Positions 11,426 to 23,262 of a stretch of DNA of 64,000 nt are shown piece after piece. The notes beneath the pieces were generated by a model. The model did not search any database and was not told the DNA's origin. It saw nothing but the letters and a program-made list of their open reading frames with translations. This stretch comes from Papaver somniferum (Eukaryota; Streptophyta; Magnoliopsida; Ranunculales; Papaveraceae): contig NC_039358.1 of the NCBI RefSeq assembly GCF_003573695.1, positions 188,766,418-188,830,417 of the forward strand. The letters are read 5' to 3'. Every line of letters starts with the position of its first letter. Positions within the stretch are counted from its first letter, which is position 1. The translations under genes and the position numbers were made by a program.

Positions 11426-12439
11426 ATGGAAATGATCATATGGCTAGATACCACATGTATGAGTCTTAATTACCTAACTTGATTTGTGATTGAAATTCTT
11501 AAATTTAATAAGTTAGAAGCAATTATGAAATCCATGGATGTTGGTTTTTATTGTCAAAGAAAATTTTCATACTCTTATGGTAACCATTCTTGGTGTAAAT
11601 CCTTGTGGAAAAGTTTATTATTCCTTCTAAGCATATCAAGTCTTGTTTATACAAGTTTGTATCTTAGAAACGATGATCACTATACTTGATCTTCATGATC
11701 ACATATTGTGTATTGTTACCATGAGATAGTTCTAAATTTTTTTAGTGACGTGAGGTCATGAGATACTTTCAATGATTGGTTCTTAAATCATATCTCCTTG
11801 TGGGTTTTTTAAAATCGAATTTTTAAATCCTTATCTCTGGAGTAAGGTCGCTCTTGTTGTTCTTTCGGGAATGACATCAAATGGGGGAGAGTTCTTTTGA
11901 ACTTGTGCTTAATGGAAATATCTTGCGGGATGTGCGGATGTGGAATTTTATAGGGGTTATCTTGTATCTTAAAACTCCTTGATGAATGCAGTTAGCTTCG
12001 GCTTCATGATTGCATCTAAATTAAGTTGGTATATATATTTTTCTTCTAAGTCTATAGAACGTCTCTTCTCGGAAATTTCATTAGGATCCCGTTCTTATTC
12101 CTTTGCCAATTTTATTGACAAAAAGGGGGAGAATTAATGTGTAGTTCTACTACATATACATATGGTTTTCGGATCATTGTGTAAGGGGGAGTGGTTTCCA
12201 TGTGAGATGGAGTATTGATTAAGAGGGAGTGATACATATCACCGTAGTATTATTATCAAAGTTGTGATACAATGAAACTTTGATGCTGTGTAATAATACT
12301 ATGATGGATCTCCAACAAGTACATGATGAACACATGAAGAGTTGAAGTACCAAGGAAATCAAGATTGTCATTTTTACTTTTAACAAGTACAAGCCATATG
12401 AAAAATGGTTTTGTCACTAAAATTGACAAAGAGGAAGAT
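11426..12439 (+). other. 3' noncoding interior of element D with polypurine tract
   Basis: No gene is visible. From about 11820 on it is collinear with F 23945-23248 read on the minus strand, including a run GACAAAAAGGGGGAGAA near 12118 that looks like a secondary polypurine tract. The tract next to the LTR is AAAGAGGAAGAT (12428-12439). Confidence 0.65.
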
Positions 12440-14195
12440 TGTTAGAGCACTGCTCGGTTGAACCCACTAGTGTTGGTATGTCAAGTTAGTTGTCAATTTT
12501 ATTTGCCGAAATGCATTCTTGATTTAGCATACTAAAGATAGTTTCGGACTAGTTTAGGTCTAAGAAGTTGAATCGAAGCTATCCTTAAGGATGAAGATTG
12601 AAGATTGAAGGCTACAAGAAGACATCAACAAGTACTTCATAAACAAAGGTATGTGATTTATTTCATTTGGATTCTTGTTCAATTCTACCTTTCTAATCAA
12701 TCGAGATAAATACTCACTCTATGGAACAATTCCTATGACGGTAAATGTACATTTATGTATATATACTTGAGGTTATTTGATTCATGACTTTGGTGATAAT
12801 AACCTTTATCCCTATAAATGATCTCATGTTATAGTGAATGAGCTTGCGAATCCAATAAGCCAAGAATCACTCAATTCCGAGTTATAACGACAAAGTTATG
12901 AGTGATTTAAGTTCATTAGTAGGAAACATTCCATGGACTTTGGAGTGGTCCGCGAACTTGGGCCCAATACGTGACTAAAAGGGATTTTTGGTCAAGTTGG
13001 TGATGTTTCCTTATCTACACAAGTTATCTATTGGTCCAAACACTTTTGATTACCATATTAATGTGTTTGTGATTCCTGCCTAAGTTAAAATGTGATTTAT
13101 TCACATAAATATAATTTTTGCTAAATAAGTTATTTATTTAATTATTTTGGCAAGAGTTTTAACTTATGAAAGACTCCCATATTTAGGAGAGTCTTGTAAA
13201 AGGAAAATGGCTTTGCTTAGCTTCCAAGCTATTGTTCATTATAAATAAGGAGTTCGCAAGTTTACATGTTTTTCATCCCTTTGGAAAATTGGCGTAAGCT
13301 CTGCAGGTTGTTTTCCACGTCTTCCGTTCTTCGTGAACGAGAGTGAGATAAAAGTCATTGAATTGGGGATCACAAAGCCAAGTTGGATCTAATCTTCGTG
13401 ATTGATCATACAACTTGTAATCTAGGTTTTTCACCTCTTGTCTATTCTAAGGTTTTCTCTTCTGATATAAAACCATTCAAGAGTTGTTGATCATAAACCC
13501 TAGGTTTTGATAGATTTCAGTTTCCGATCGTATACCAACACTTGTTAGTCGAAATCGGAGACTAGAAAGAAAAACTTCTTTTGAGGCATCTCGTAAAAAT
13601 CCTTGAGAAGTTTTAAACAAGATATCTCTAGATTTATTCTAGTTGTTCTTGTGGTAGATTTATTAGGGTTTTCTTAACTTGGAAATTGATCTTTGGAATC
13701 ACCCAAGTTTACTTACGGAAATCAAGTTCACGGACTCCTTGTGTGTACGCATACTGATTGTAAGTTAAAACCCTAATCTACAAGTTTGTTTTGATATTAC
13801 TTTTACCTAGTAATTGTTTTTATCAAAATAAACACAAGATTTCCAAAACCTTGATTCACATCTAAAGGGAAATCAAACTGGTGTTTTGTGCAAACAAAAT
13901 ATCAAATCGTATCGATCGTTGTGGTGTATCTTCTAAAGAGAACTTTGGGTTCTGCTAGAAGATTTGTGTGAAGAGTTCCTAAAGAGAATCGGTATTCTGC
14001 TAGGAGTTCTACAAGTGCTGAAGAAGGTATTACATCTAGTCCGAATAGGTAGTAGGAATTTGGTGTAGCAACTTATTATCAGTGTGTGTTTATTCTGGAC
14101 TAGGTCCCGGGGTTTTTCTGCATTTGCGGTTTCCTCGTTAACAAAATTCTGGTGTCTGTGTTATTTCTTTTCCGCATTATATTTTATTTATATAA
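12440..14195 (+). repeat. 3' LTR of element D, left part
   Basis: It begins TGTTAGAGCAC after a purine tract and matches the 5' LTR from 13451 on. It is cut at 14195 by a Helitron and resumes at 21618. The whole LTR would be about 2.07 kb. Confidence 0.92.
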
Positions 14196-15271
14196 CTAGC
14201 CCTTAACCCGTGCCGTAACGTCACGTGCCATGATGTTGGTTCGTTTTTAATATATCGTATAATTTGTGTCCCGAATACTTATCAACTCCTTATTATTTAA
14301 TATGGATTTGTCATAAAAATAGTCGGGATTTTCCTCTCTTTTTTTCTTGTTTTTTCCTTTAATATTTTACCGCCGGAGATTGGCTCAAACGAAAGAAATA
14401 TAATCTTAACTTCCAGACACTTTTTTATTTAGGTTCATTGCTTATAATGAGATAATGCTCTACATGAGCATGGAAGTTTAAATATTTTTTGGAAATATGT
14501 CTTCAGCAGCGCTCATCTCAGTGAAATCAACTAATCAATATAGTCCATAAAGTCTCTCCATGCTCTTATTTTGCTCCAGCTGACTCATCTATCATGGTCA
14601 TGTTGTCGATCCTCAAAATAGGCAGAGAATAATATTTTTTTACATCGAACGGATGATACAAACTCTCCAATGTGACATGATTTTCCTGTAAGTTTTCAAC
14701 ACCCATTAGATGACAATGTTTAAAATGTGTACCAATTACCTTTTCGAAGGGATTTTGTATATGCAAACCTCTGCTACTAAATATTCAACAAAGTATTGTG
14801 CCTAGCAGTTCGTCTTAACGAAGGCTTTGGTAACTTCAAAAGTCTTGGACATTTTGTCACTTCCATATGTTCCTACCTTCACTTGTAATACAATCTGGCG
14901 ATACATTACCTCATAAAGAACCTTGAACACATATTGTACTCCCTGATCCTATTTCAAATTTATAGGTTTTCAATAGATCCTTTACCAAAAGTTGACATCT
15001 TCTACATTGAATATTTATTAAAAAAATTATGGTATTGTGGATCGTTGCTTTCTAAGATTTTAGTTTTCAAAATTGGCCTCTTCAAGTCCCACGGCTTTCT
15101 AAGTTTATATATCCTGTTTATTTTTAACATTTTAGTTAGCCATATTATGTTTGTTACTAATTTTAAACTTGATGTCATCTTCTACTGTGAACTTTATGTG
15201 ATTTCAGAATCGAAATAGTTATACCTCTTTCATTAGTATCAAGTAATCCATCGTATATCCCAACAATTCTT
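14196..15271. other. Left interior of the Helitron
   Basis: AT-rich sequence with short frames on the minus strand (e.g. MYRQIVLQVKVG near 14905). They may be remnants of a captured or ancestral Helitron protein but I cannot assign them. Confidence 0.35.
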
Positions 15272-15580
15272 CTACAACAATTCCTTTCTTTTGCCGTTTC
15301 CGGACCATCGGTAGCCATTATTATCAAACACAATCTGTCTAATTTTTGTTGATGTTATGTATTTCCAATGTTCATTTTTCTTAAATAAATAGATTGTGTC
15401 TAAGTTAATATATCCAAAATACTCCGGACACTGCTTCTGGTGCCTTGTTTCCTCAAATTCATCGTTGCATTCTAGACAGCACATGCAACACCAATCATTT
15501 GCGAAGTGAGCTATTTGCGCAAGTGTGGTCAATGTATCCCTTACCTGTAATAATAATAACAACACGTCAATTTTTTTCAA
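15272..15580 (-). pseudogene. RPA-like zinc-ribbon fragment in the Helitron
   Basis: The minus-strand frame encodes AQIAHFANDWCCMCCLECN and, after about ten residues, another Cys (KQCPEYFGY). The pattern, an aromatic-rich DW..M.C..C followed by a distant C, resembles the zinc ribbon of the replication protein A large subunit (OB-fold C). Plant Helitrons often carry RPA-like genes, which fits the position. Only about 100 residues are readable and the second half is not RPA-like, so this is a remnant. Assignment rests on pattern only. Confidence 0.45.
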
Positions 15581-16630
15581 GGCGTCCAGTTGTAAATGGT
15601 ATTAATCTAATAGATTTGAATTTACCTCGATCTTAGATATCACCTTCTTATCACATAACATAGCAATTGAGGAAGGACAAATCTTGACCACTCTTTACAT
15701 AGGCAGAGTTATCCAAACTATGTTTTGAAATGTCTTACTTGGAAATTATTATTAATCCATATTTTAGTCGTCTCCTATCGAAGCCGATCTAATTAGTCCT
15801 ATAGAAAGTTAATCTTAAATTTTTGGCCTTATTTCTTGACAAAATTATTGAAGTATTCTCAGTCATGTTCTGCTTTGTGTGATCTACCCATCTGTATATA
15901 TTCTACATTCTAACCTAGTGAATGAAACCTATACATATTGATCCGTAATTTTATATTGTTGATTTGTAATCAAGAGGTCGCATGATTTGAGAATGTAAAA
16001 TATAAAAAATATTCTATAAACATCGGAGGCGAAATTTAGATTTATGATTTAGAGTTTTTTATGATGATTTTGATGAACAAACATATTTTTCAAACAAATA
16101 TTTTAGAATGCGAATATATTTTCCCGGTCAATAATGTTTTATATCGGGAATTGAGTGAAAGTTGTTGTCTTTGTAGGTAGTTGTCGCGAAACAACTCGAC
16201 ATTGATGGTATTTCAGGAAAAAAAATGTAATAGTACTTGAGAGAGCGATAATGTTCTCTTACGCGGGTACACCAATTTCCTTTATATAATATGAATACCG
16301 TTTCAGTGATCCAACAGTCATGATCATATTGTCTTATACGTTCTGGTATCATCCTCGAAATATTTGATTTTTGTCCTTATCAACGGTGCTAAAAACAACC
16401 AATTACATCTTTCACAATACAATGTTGCATGTTTTGTGAAGATTTTTTTTTTACTCGGTCAATAAAACCCCGCAAAAGCAAAAACTATTATTATCCACTA
16501 CTATTACCAACACCCACTACCATAAAAACCATCCACGACCACTATTTCTTCCACCAATAGTAATGTTACCGCCTCCACCATTCACAAACACCCGCCACCG
16601 TTTATACTAACCCTACTTCCACTACCACCA
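15581..16630. other. Helitron interior with a second terminal-type module
   Basis: Near 15670-15730 the words GGACAAATC, ACCACTC, and ATCCAAACTATGTTTTG repeat the right end of the Helitron (21548-21610), so this is probably the end of another copy of the family. The rest, including a CCA/CCG-rich stretch at 16495-16620, shows no gene. Confidence 0.45.
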
Positions 16631-17170
16631 TTAGAATTAATATAGCTTTTAGTACAATTATTTATTAATAAAATTATGTATTTATGTTAGATTATTAAAG
16701 GGACATTTATAATAGAAATTTAGTTAATCATTATGAACAATCAATGAGACACTAATTAATAAAATATCTAAAAATGGTTAAGTTAAACAAACCCCAGCGA
16801 TAAATTTATCTTTGCCAAGGACAAATCTGACCACTCTTTACACAGACAAATCGATAATAAATAATTTCATATGTTCTGATCTTGATTTGTCAGCGATAAA
16901 TTATTTATTAATAATAGAATTAATATAGATTTTAGTACAATTATTTATTAAAAAAAATATGTATTTATGTTAGATTATTAAAGGGACATTTATAATAGAA
17001 ATCTAAATAATCATTATGAACAGTCAATGAGACACTAATTAATAAAATATTTAAAAATGGTTAAGTTAAACAAACCCTAACGATAAATTTATCTTTGCCA
17101 AGGACAAATCCTGACCACTCTTTACACAGACAAATCGATAATAAATAATTTCATATGTTCTGATCTTGAT
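16631..17170. repeat. Direct repeat of a Helitron-end module (two copies of about 255 bp)
   Basis: 16631-16883 and 16914-17170 are almost the same. Each runs from AGAATTAATATAG through GACACTAATTAATAAAA to GACAAATC..GACCACTC and ATGTTCTGATCTTGAT. The shared module resembles 21150-21340 and the Helitron 5' end, so the array looks like repeated use or capture of one Helitron terminus. Confidence 0.75.
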
Positions 17171-18030
17171 TCGTGTCGTTCGTTTAGTTATTACATAACA
17201 TGGCAATTGATTGTACCAATTTTTTAAAATGGACATGTGTTTTATCGAGTTTATTTTAGCATTAGAATGATCAACCACGTTTTATACTTTATAATATAAC
17301 GTTACATATTTTGTGGCGTTACGAAATTAGCATAATATGTTTTTGTTCATCAATACCCGCCACCACCATAAAACCATACGAATCCATTTTTTTTATCCAC
17401 CACCACCTAGTGGCAGAGCCAAGGGTTGACTAACCTGGATCTAACCCCTTAAATTTTTAATAACTACATAAATGTTTTAGTTTATTTTATAAATAGTACT
17501 TTGTCCATATATATTTATGGTTTAGTCCACCAAAGTTTACATGTTTTTTTTTTTAAAAGTAGGCCTCCTCAATGTCAATTTTTGAATCCACCACTGCCAC
17601 CATCACTGCCGCCCACCCCATGTAGGTTGTTGGACGCAATTCTAATTTTCACTCACAAATGCCATGTATGAGGTTTAGATTGAACAAAATGTCGTCAATT
17701 GATTAGTTTCATTATTTTTTTCCGTGTATATATTCTTTTTTGTATTGCAATCAATTTTATTTTTAACATTAAAAAATCATGATTTATACGATATAGTACC
17801 AGAGATAACAGGGGTACCATTTGGGTGATCCAACTACGATCATGCAAATATTATCTTGTATGATATCATCCCTGAAATATATGGTACCTTCCTTTATCAA
17901 AAGTGTTAAAAACAACCAACCACATCTTCCACACTACAATGTTATCGATGTTGTAACGACAACATAAAATTGATATTGTCCATCACTATTCACCAACACT
18001 CACCGTCACTACTTCTTCCACCACAAACCA
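17171..18030. other. AT-rich Helitron interior
   Basis: No gene is visible. A possible small TIR element lies at 17407-17597, and there is a CCACC-rich stretch just before the TIR element at 18031. Confidence 0.4.
17407..17597. mobile_element. Possible small TIR element (MITE-like)
   Basis: The left end AGTGGCAGAGCCAAGG and the right end TTTGAATCCACCACTGCC form an imperfect inverted repeat. Such AGTGGCGGA-type ends are common on plant DNA transposons. The target duplication is unclear because the flanks are low-complexity CCACC. Confidence 0.35.
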
Positions 18031-18355
18031 GGGGCGGAGCCAGGATTTTGAGGAATGAGGGAGAAAAAACTCTTGGCAAGTTGGATACATGTGAAAAATG
18101 GACTTTGTATCCCATTTTATGATAAAAGAACAAAAATAAATAGTAGGAATTACCTGTAGGTACTATTATAGTGTTCTTAGTTAGTGGCAGGTCCACCCAC
18201 TAAAGCCCAGTAACGGTAGGTCCATAATTAAAAGAAAAGAGAAAAATGGACCTAATTTTTTAAGCCCAGGTCCTGCACACGTGTGTAAATATTATGTGCA
18301 TTTTTAGAATTCCCAAAATAGCCTTTACTATATAACAGAAACATAAGCCAGTTTC

Positions 18356-18620
18356 TCTCCATATTCTTTTTCTTCTCAGATTCAGTTTCTCTCTCTCTCT
18401 CCCCCTCTCCCTCTCCTCTTCTCTACTGATGCTGGATTTAATGAAATCAATTCATTTTCTTCATTCTTTAATTTCTAGTTTTTTGTATTAGGATAAAGCT
18501 TGGAAACGAAGAACATCTTGATCGATTAGTTTGTGATGAAACAGTGTGGTAATATATTTTTAGAACATCTTGATCGATTCAAGAACCCAAATCGATTCTA
18601 GCCTTTGGTAAGTTGATTTT
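18356..18620 (+). other. Leader-like CT-rich stretch with possible first exon
   Basis: A run of CTCTCTCTCT and CCCTCTCC followed by a non-coding-looking leader resembles a plant 5' untranslated region. It lies 0.9 kb upstream of the ARIADNE exon and may be part of the same captured gene. No clear coding exon is seen. Confidence 0.3.
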
Positions 18621-18864
18621 CCTTATTAATCTTCTTCTCGTAATGTTTATTCGAAGGTTTCAAGATCTAATCATTAATTAGTTGATGTTTGATTATGTTT
18701 TCCAATTTGCACGCATGATTAATCAAGTGTTCCTTCATTTTCATGAAAATAATCCAGATCTAGATCAATAGTTACGTTTTTTATTCATTTCGTTACTAGA
18801 TCTGATTATACTAGTTTTCTTTTGTTGGGTTTAGGTTTTTTTCATTTGTTTTTGTGTATGAACT

Positions 18865-20880
18865 ATCAGTACGTATATGATGTACTGACAAAAAACCTAG
18901 TTAATTGTTTAGTTTTTGTTTAAATAATTTTTTTGTTGTTGTTTGATCCAGCAATAATATATGCATACTGAATAATTACGTTTTTTTTATTCATTTTGTT
19001 ACTAGATATGATTATAATAGTTTTAGTTTGCTGGTTTTAGGTTTTTTTTCGGTTGTTTGTGTATGAACCATCAGTACATATATGCTATACTGACAAAAAA
19101 CCTAGTTAATTGTTTATTTTTTGTTTAAATAATGATTTTTGTTGTTTGATCCAACAGTACATATATCGCATACTGGAAATAAGATGCTTTGATTTTATTT
19201 TTTTTATTCATAGACTTATCACTTTTTGATTTACTTTCCACTGAGACTATAGTTTTACTTCGGCAGGTTATGTTAGCACAGCAATAAATAATGGACCTGG
19301 GTGTTTGATGTTAAGATGTCCTGATCCATATTGTGGGGCTGCTGTTGGTCAAGACTTGATTAATTTACTGGTTTCTGAGGAAGATAAGCAGAAGTACTCT
19401 CGTTACATTCTTAGATCTTATGTTGAAGATAATAAAAAGGTAAGCTTGCTGACTTATTACTTTTTTCATAATACAAGGTAAGCTTGATTGTTCTTTTAGG
19501 GTTTTTAATATCTAATCGTTTTATGAATGCTTGGTTGTTTATTTTATTTTTATGAAAATAGTTCAAATCTAGATGAATAATCACGTTTTTTGTTCATTTC
19601 TTCAGTAGATTTAATTATATCAGTTTCATCTTGTTGGTTTTAGATTTGTTTTGAGTTTGTTTTTGTGTATGAATCGACAGTACGTATCTGCAGTACTGAC
19701 AAAAACCTATCTTTATAAACTTTTTTTATTTGATTCACAATTACGTATACAAAATATATAAATAAAAGTGTTTCAATTCTGTTTTTGCATAGATTCGTTA
19801 GTTGTTTTTGACATACAACTGATTTTTAGATTATGAATCAGCAGTACATATATGGCATACTGAAAAATACTGCTTTGATTTTGTTAGTTTTTTTATAGTA
19901 TTATCACTTTTTTTGTCTGATCCAGAAGTATATATATGAAATACTGAAATAAAAGTGTTCAGATTCTGATTTTTCATATATACATTCATTACTGTTTTGG
20001 TTTGTTATTATTTTTTATAGAATTTTATCACTTTTGTTGTTTAAACCAGGAGTACATATATGGAATACTGAGATAAAAGTGTGCAATTCTGTTTTCACAG
20101 ATTCATTACTTATTTTTGACATGAAATTGATTTTTAAGTTATGAATCAGCAGTACGTATATGGTATATTGAAAATTACTGCTTTGATTTTGCTATTTTTA
20201 TATTTTTATCTTCTTCTCCTTTTTAATTCAGAAGTACATATGTGGAATACTGAAACAAAAGTGTTTCAATTCTGCTTTTTCATAGATTCATGACTTTTCT
20301 TTGACATGCAGTTGATTTTTAGATTATGAATGCAGTAGTACATATATGACATACTGAAAAATAATGCTTTGATTTGGTTTTGGATTCTCTGAAATCGATT
20401 TCCGAATGTTATAGCCTAATAAATATTGAACCTTTTTTTTGCAGGTGGTGTTTGTATGGGAAATTAAAGGAGAAATGAGAGTGTGGGATACAAGTCTATT
20501 GCTAGTTTGTTTGTTTTTTTTTAAATAGTTTTATCATTTTTTTGTATAATCCAGAAGTACGTATATGAAATACTGAAATAAAAGTGTTTCAGTACTGTAA
20601 TTTTATAGATTCATTACTTGTTTTTGACATGCAGTTGATTTTTAGATTATGAATCAGTAGTACATATATGGAATACTGAAATATACTGCTTTGGTTTTGT
20701 TATTCTTTATAGTTTTATTAAAAAAAAAAATTGATCCACAAGTATATGTATATGGAATACTGAAATACTGAAATAAAAGTGTTCGATTCTGTTTTTCATT
20801 GACTTATTACTTGTTTTTAACATCCATTTGTTTTTTAGATTATAGATCAGCAGTACATATATGGAATACTGAGAAATATG
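18865..20880 (+). repeat. About 16 copies of a CAGTA...TACTG hairpin repeat
   Basis: The word AGTACATATATGG, followed a few bases later by ATACTGA, recurs near 18869, 18950, 19070, 19153, 19676, 19847, 19923, 20047, 20146, 20229, 20334, 20553, 20655, 20737 and 20848, with one weaker copy near 19730. CAGTA and TACTG are inverted repeats around an ATATAT centre. From 19847 on two versions alternate: one ends ATACTGCTTTGATTTT, the other AAATAAAAGTGTTTC, giving a higher-order unit of roughly 200 bp. The array surrounds the ARIADNE exon. Confidence 0.85.
19267..19439 (+). pseudogene. Captured exon of an ARIADNE-type RBR E3 ubiquitin ligase
   Basis: The exon is flanked by a splice acceptor (TTCGGCAG) and donor (AAG|GTAAGC) and has no stop. 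It encodes [18 protein letters not shown], then [18 protein letters not shown], ending [11 protein letters not shown]. This is the end of RING1 and the following linker of plant ARIADNE proteins (RING-between-RING E3 ligases). The next exon, which should begin with a KWCPAPGC-like motif, is not found downstream: after an acceptor near 20443 the sequence is unrelated. It is therefore an isolated exon captured by a transposable element. Confidence 0.82.
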
Positions 20881-21347
20881 TTGTTTCACACGTGTTTAGT
20901 TGTAGGGTATAGTAGTCATTTTCTTGATTTAAAAAACTTTGGACCTTAGAATAAAGATAAAATCCGGTTGGACCCTACTATAAATAACTATATGGGCCTA
21001 GGACCAAACAACAAAATTTCCAAATAAATATAATTGTGCTTGGCGCCACCCTTAACCACCACTAATCTTTCGGCCTCCACCTCTTCTACTACTCATTGTC
21101 GCCAAAAATGTCTATTGATATTATTTATCAAAATTACTTATTAATAGAAATAAATATTATAATTAATTAAGAAAAAATTTATAATTAAAAAATGATTAGT
21201 CATTTATTATGAGCAATAAGTGAAACACTAATCAATAAAACACTTTATAATGAATAAATTATTTATTATGTGCAATTAGTGAAACACTAATTAATAAAGC
21301 AATTATGATATTTAAGTTGAGCAAACCACCACCGTTGATTTATCTTT

Positions 21348-21539
21348 TCTATTAATTCCAACCAAGGTGGAACACTGGTTAGAGGCCACTCTTATGACAC
21401 AATAGGTCATGAGTTCGAACCTCTCCGTTATAATTTTTGAAAATCCATATCTTGACTTGATTATTCATTTTTCTTTCATAATATTGGAACTAATGCCACG
21501 TGTGTTAGTTGTAGGGGGTGGTCAGGAGAACCACAACCC
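21348..21539 (+). mobile_element. tRNA-derived SINE-like insertion
   Basis: An A-box-like word (ACTGGTTAGAGG near 21374) and a B-box-like word (GAGTTCGAACCTC, 21411-21423) lie about 35 bp apart, as in a tRNA-derived SINE head. The segment is flanked by TTGATTTATCTTT at 21335-21347 and 21540-21552. This could be a 13-bp target duplication, or part of a longer imperfect repeat of the Helitron end (about 28 bp). No poly-A tail is evident. Confidence 0.5.
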
Positions 21540-21617
21540 TTGATTTATCTTTGCAGGACAAATCCTGATCGCCACTAACAAAGGCAAACTTATCCAAACC
21601 TTGTTTTGTACTAATGA

Positions 21618-21933
21618 TAGAAATATCACAGGTTATACGTTAAGATCAATCAGTTATTGTATCCGGCCTTAGGGTTGTTGAGTGAATTGATTGACACTTG
21701 AACATTGGTATTTAGTACCGTTCAAGTTAAACCTCTTATATTCAATCGGGCTCGCAAATCCCTATTTGTTGATTGCGGATTGAATCAAGAGATAGAGATA
21801 TAAAACTCTTTGATATACTTTTCATAGATTGAGTCTAACTGTCTAGTTGGTTCTCTTGAAAGTATATTGGAGTTTGTCTATTCAGATTGCCAAACGAAAT
21901 ATTGGGTGGTGTTGTTAGACCCCCGCTTTTTCA
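21618..21933 (+). repeat. 3' LTR of element D, right part
   Basis: It continues the LTR from 14195 after the Helitron and ends GCTTTTTCA as in the 5' LTR. Element F sequence starts directly after it. Confidence 0.92.
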
Positions 21934-23247
21934 AAAACCAAAGGTTAAAGGAGAATCGACTCTAGCGAGCGCACTAGTATCACACAGACGTGTGGGGATT
22001 AGTTTTGCACAATGCTAGATGTCTCCTATATATAGCCTTCAAATCATGGTTTTGCCTTAGTTACAAAGCAATCCATATTCAACGTTAGATGAAAACCTGA
22101 TTTAGATTCAAGCTAATATTTCTCAACCGTTAGATCGAAAACTTAGGTTGTCACACACACTTGGGTAGACGTTTACTGGGTTTGTGAAAACCGTGCCCAA
22201 ACGTGTACGTGTTTGTTGGTTCATCATAGTAACCCAAAAGGTTAACCATATGAGCATTTCATATTAACCTAGTTCTTCTTCACCATAACTATACAAGACA
22301 CAATTGAAACAAAGATGATTCGATTCGATGAATCGGCTCATGAACTTTGTAGCCACGGTTTTCATAAAGCATTCCTTATTAATTTAAGTTTCATGTTCAG
22401 AGCACATCTTTAGATCATAACCACTTAAGCTCACAAACAAGTTCGCAGACTTAAGGCAACCGGCAGAGTTTTCCAAACTCAGCAGAAAATCTCGGCAAAG
22501 AGACTTCCGCCAGTTCCGGACTAGGTTCGCGGACTGAGTTCGCGGACTAAACACGCAAACGAGTTTTTGGAAAATCCCAGCAGAAATTCTTGGTAAGAGA
22601 ACTTCCATCAGTTCGCGGACTAGGTTCGCGGACTTGGGAAAGCCAATTCCTCCGGTTTCTCTCAATCAACAAAGTTCGAAAACTTCGGATTAAGGAGTAC
22701 ATGGTTATGTAATCTAAACTATCATTCCAATCATTGAGACATTCTCAGAGGACGTTCTATAGCTGTAATTCACAGACCATTTCACGTCAGAGCAATTCTC
22801 AAAGTAATTGAAAATTTTCATAACTTTCGTCACTAGGTGAAGATAAACTTGATCAAAGCGAAACGCTTTACCAACACACGATTTCGAGAAAAAGATAAGT
22901 AGTGAATACTCAGCTCGAAATGTCAATGTGTATGATCCAGTCTATATAACATACGACCTTTTATCTCATAAGAAGTAGGAGATAAAATATATAGACTTTT
23001 GAGTGATAGATAAGTTCAAGTCTCCACATACCTTTTTGTTGATGAATTTCCACGGTTCCTTGAGTAGATCTTCGTCGTTGTATGATGAATCGCCTTGAAG
23101 TCCTTGAGCTCAACTACACTTTTCTATCCTAGTCTGAGACTTAGCTATAATAGACTAGAAATCAAGACTCATAGTTTTGATCACTAACATTGACAAACAT
23201 GCTTGATATAGAAACGCATGCGAGATCGACCGAGCTATGCTCTAACA
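21934..23247 (-). repeat. 3' LTR of element F, truncated by element D
   Basis: It is collinear with 50066-51389 of the 5' LTR of F, including the CGCGGACT-rich part (22500-22640) and the end TGTTAGAGCATAGCTCGG on the minus strand. The missing part lies left of element D, outside the window. Confidence 0.9.
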
Positions 23248-23262
23248 ATCTCCCCCTTTGTC
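23248..23262 (-). other. Polypurine tract of element F
   Basis: On the minus strand GACAAAGGGGGAGAT lies directly before the 3' LTR. A second tract of the same kind is at 23652-23664. Confidence 0.85.

Larger units (their letters stand above)
18031..21062. mobile_element. TIR element carrying an ARIADNE gene fragment, nested in the Helitron
   Basis: The left end AGGGGCGGAGCCAGG and the right end (minus strand AAGGGTGGCGCCAAG) match at about 11 of 15 positions. The CCACC-rich sequence outside reads on across the gap, as it does in a related stretch at 16520-16600, consistent with an insertion. Within it lie a CT-rich leader (18378-18425), an intact ARIADNE exon and a long repeat-filled region. 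It looks like a Pack-type element that picked up part of a host gene; no transposase is visible. The superfamily is not clear. Confidence 0.45.
14196..21617 (-). mobile_element. Helitron (non-autonomous), minus orientation
   Basis: On the minus strand the insert starts TC (21617) and ends CTAG (14196), the standard Helitron ends. The host reads ATAA|TAGAAAT, so the insertion is exactly between A and T with no target duplication. The empty site is present in the 5' LTR of D near 8072, which fixes both ends to the base. A GC-rich stretch with short inverted words (CGTG...CACG) lies just inside the CTAG end, as expected for the terminal hairpin. No Rep/helicase is seen, so it is non-autonomous. 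Its interior is a patchwork of repeated Helitron-end modules, a TIR element and gene fragments. Confidence 0.88.
7330..21933 (+). mobile_element. Element D: copia-type non-autonomous LTR retrotransposon, 5' end cut by element A
   Basis: The order is partial 5' LTR (7330-8389), PBS, gag, noncoding 3' part, PPT, and 3' LTR (12440-14195 plus 21618-21933, split by a Helitron). Overlapping LTR parts differ at about 19 of 1060 positions, roughly 2%. There is no integrase or reverse transcriptase. D lies in the 3' LTR of element F; the intact F LTR reads AGAAGAAAACCAAAGG, which suggests a 5-bp target duplication AAAAC at 21934-21938, but the left copy is outside the window. Confidence 0.88.

Noticed and set aside
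20443..20520. Second ARIADNE exon after the acceptor TTTTTGCAG
   Set aside because: The translation in no frame fits the expected continuation with a KWCPAPGC-like motif.
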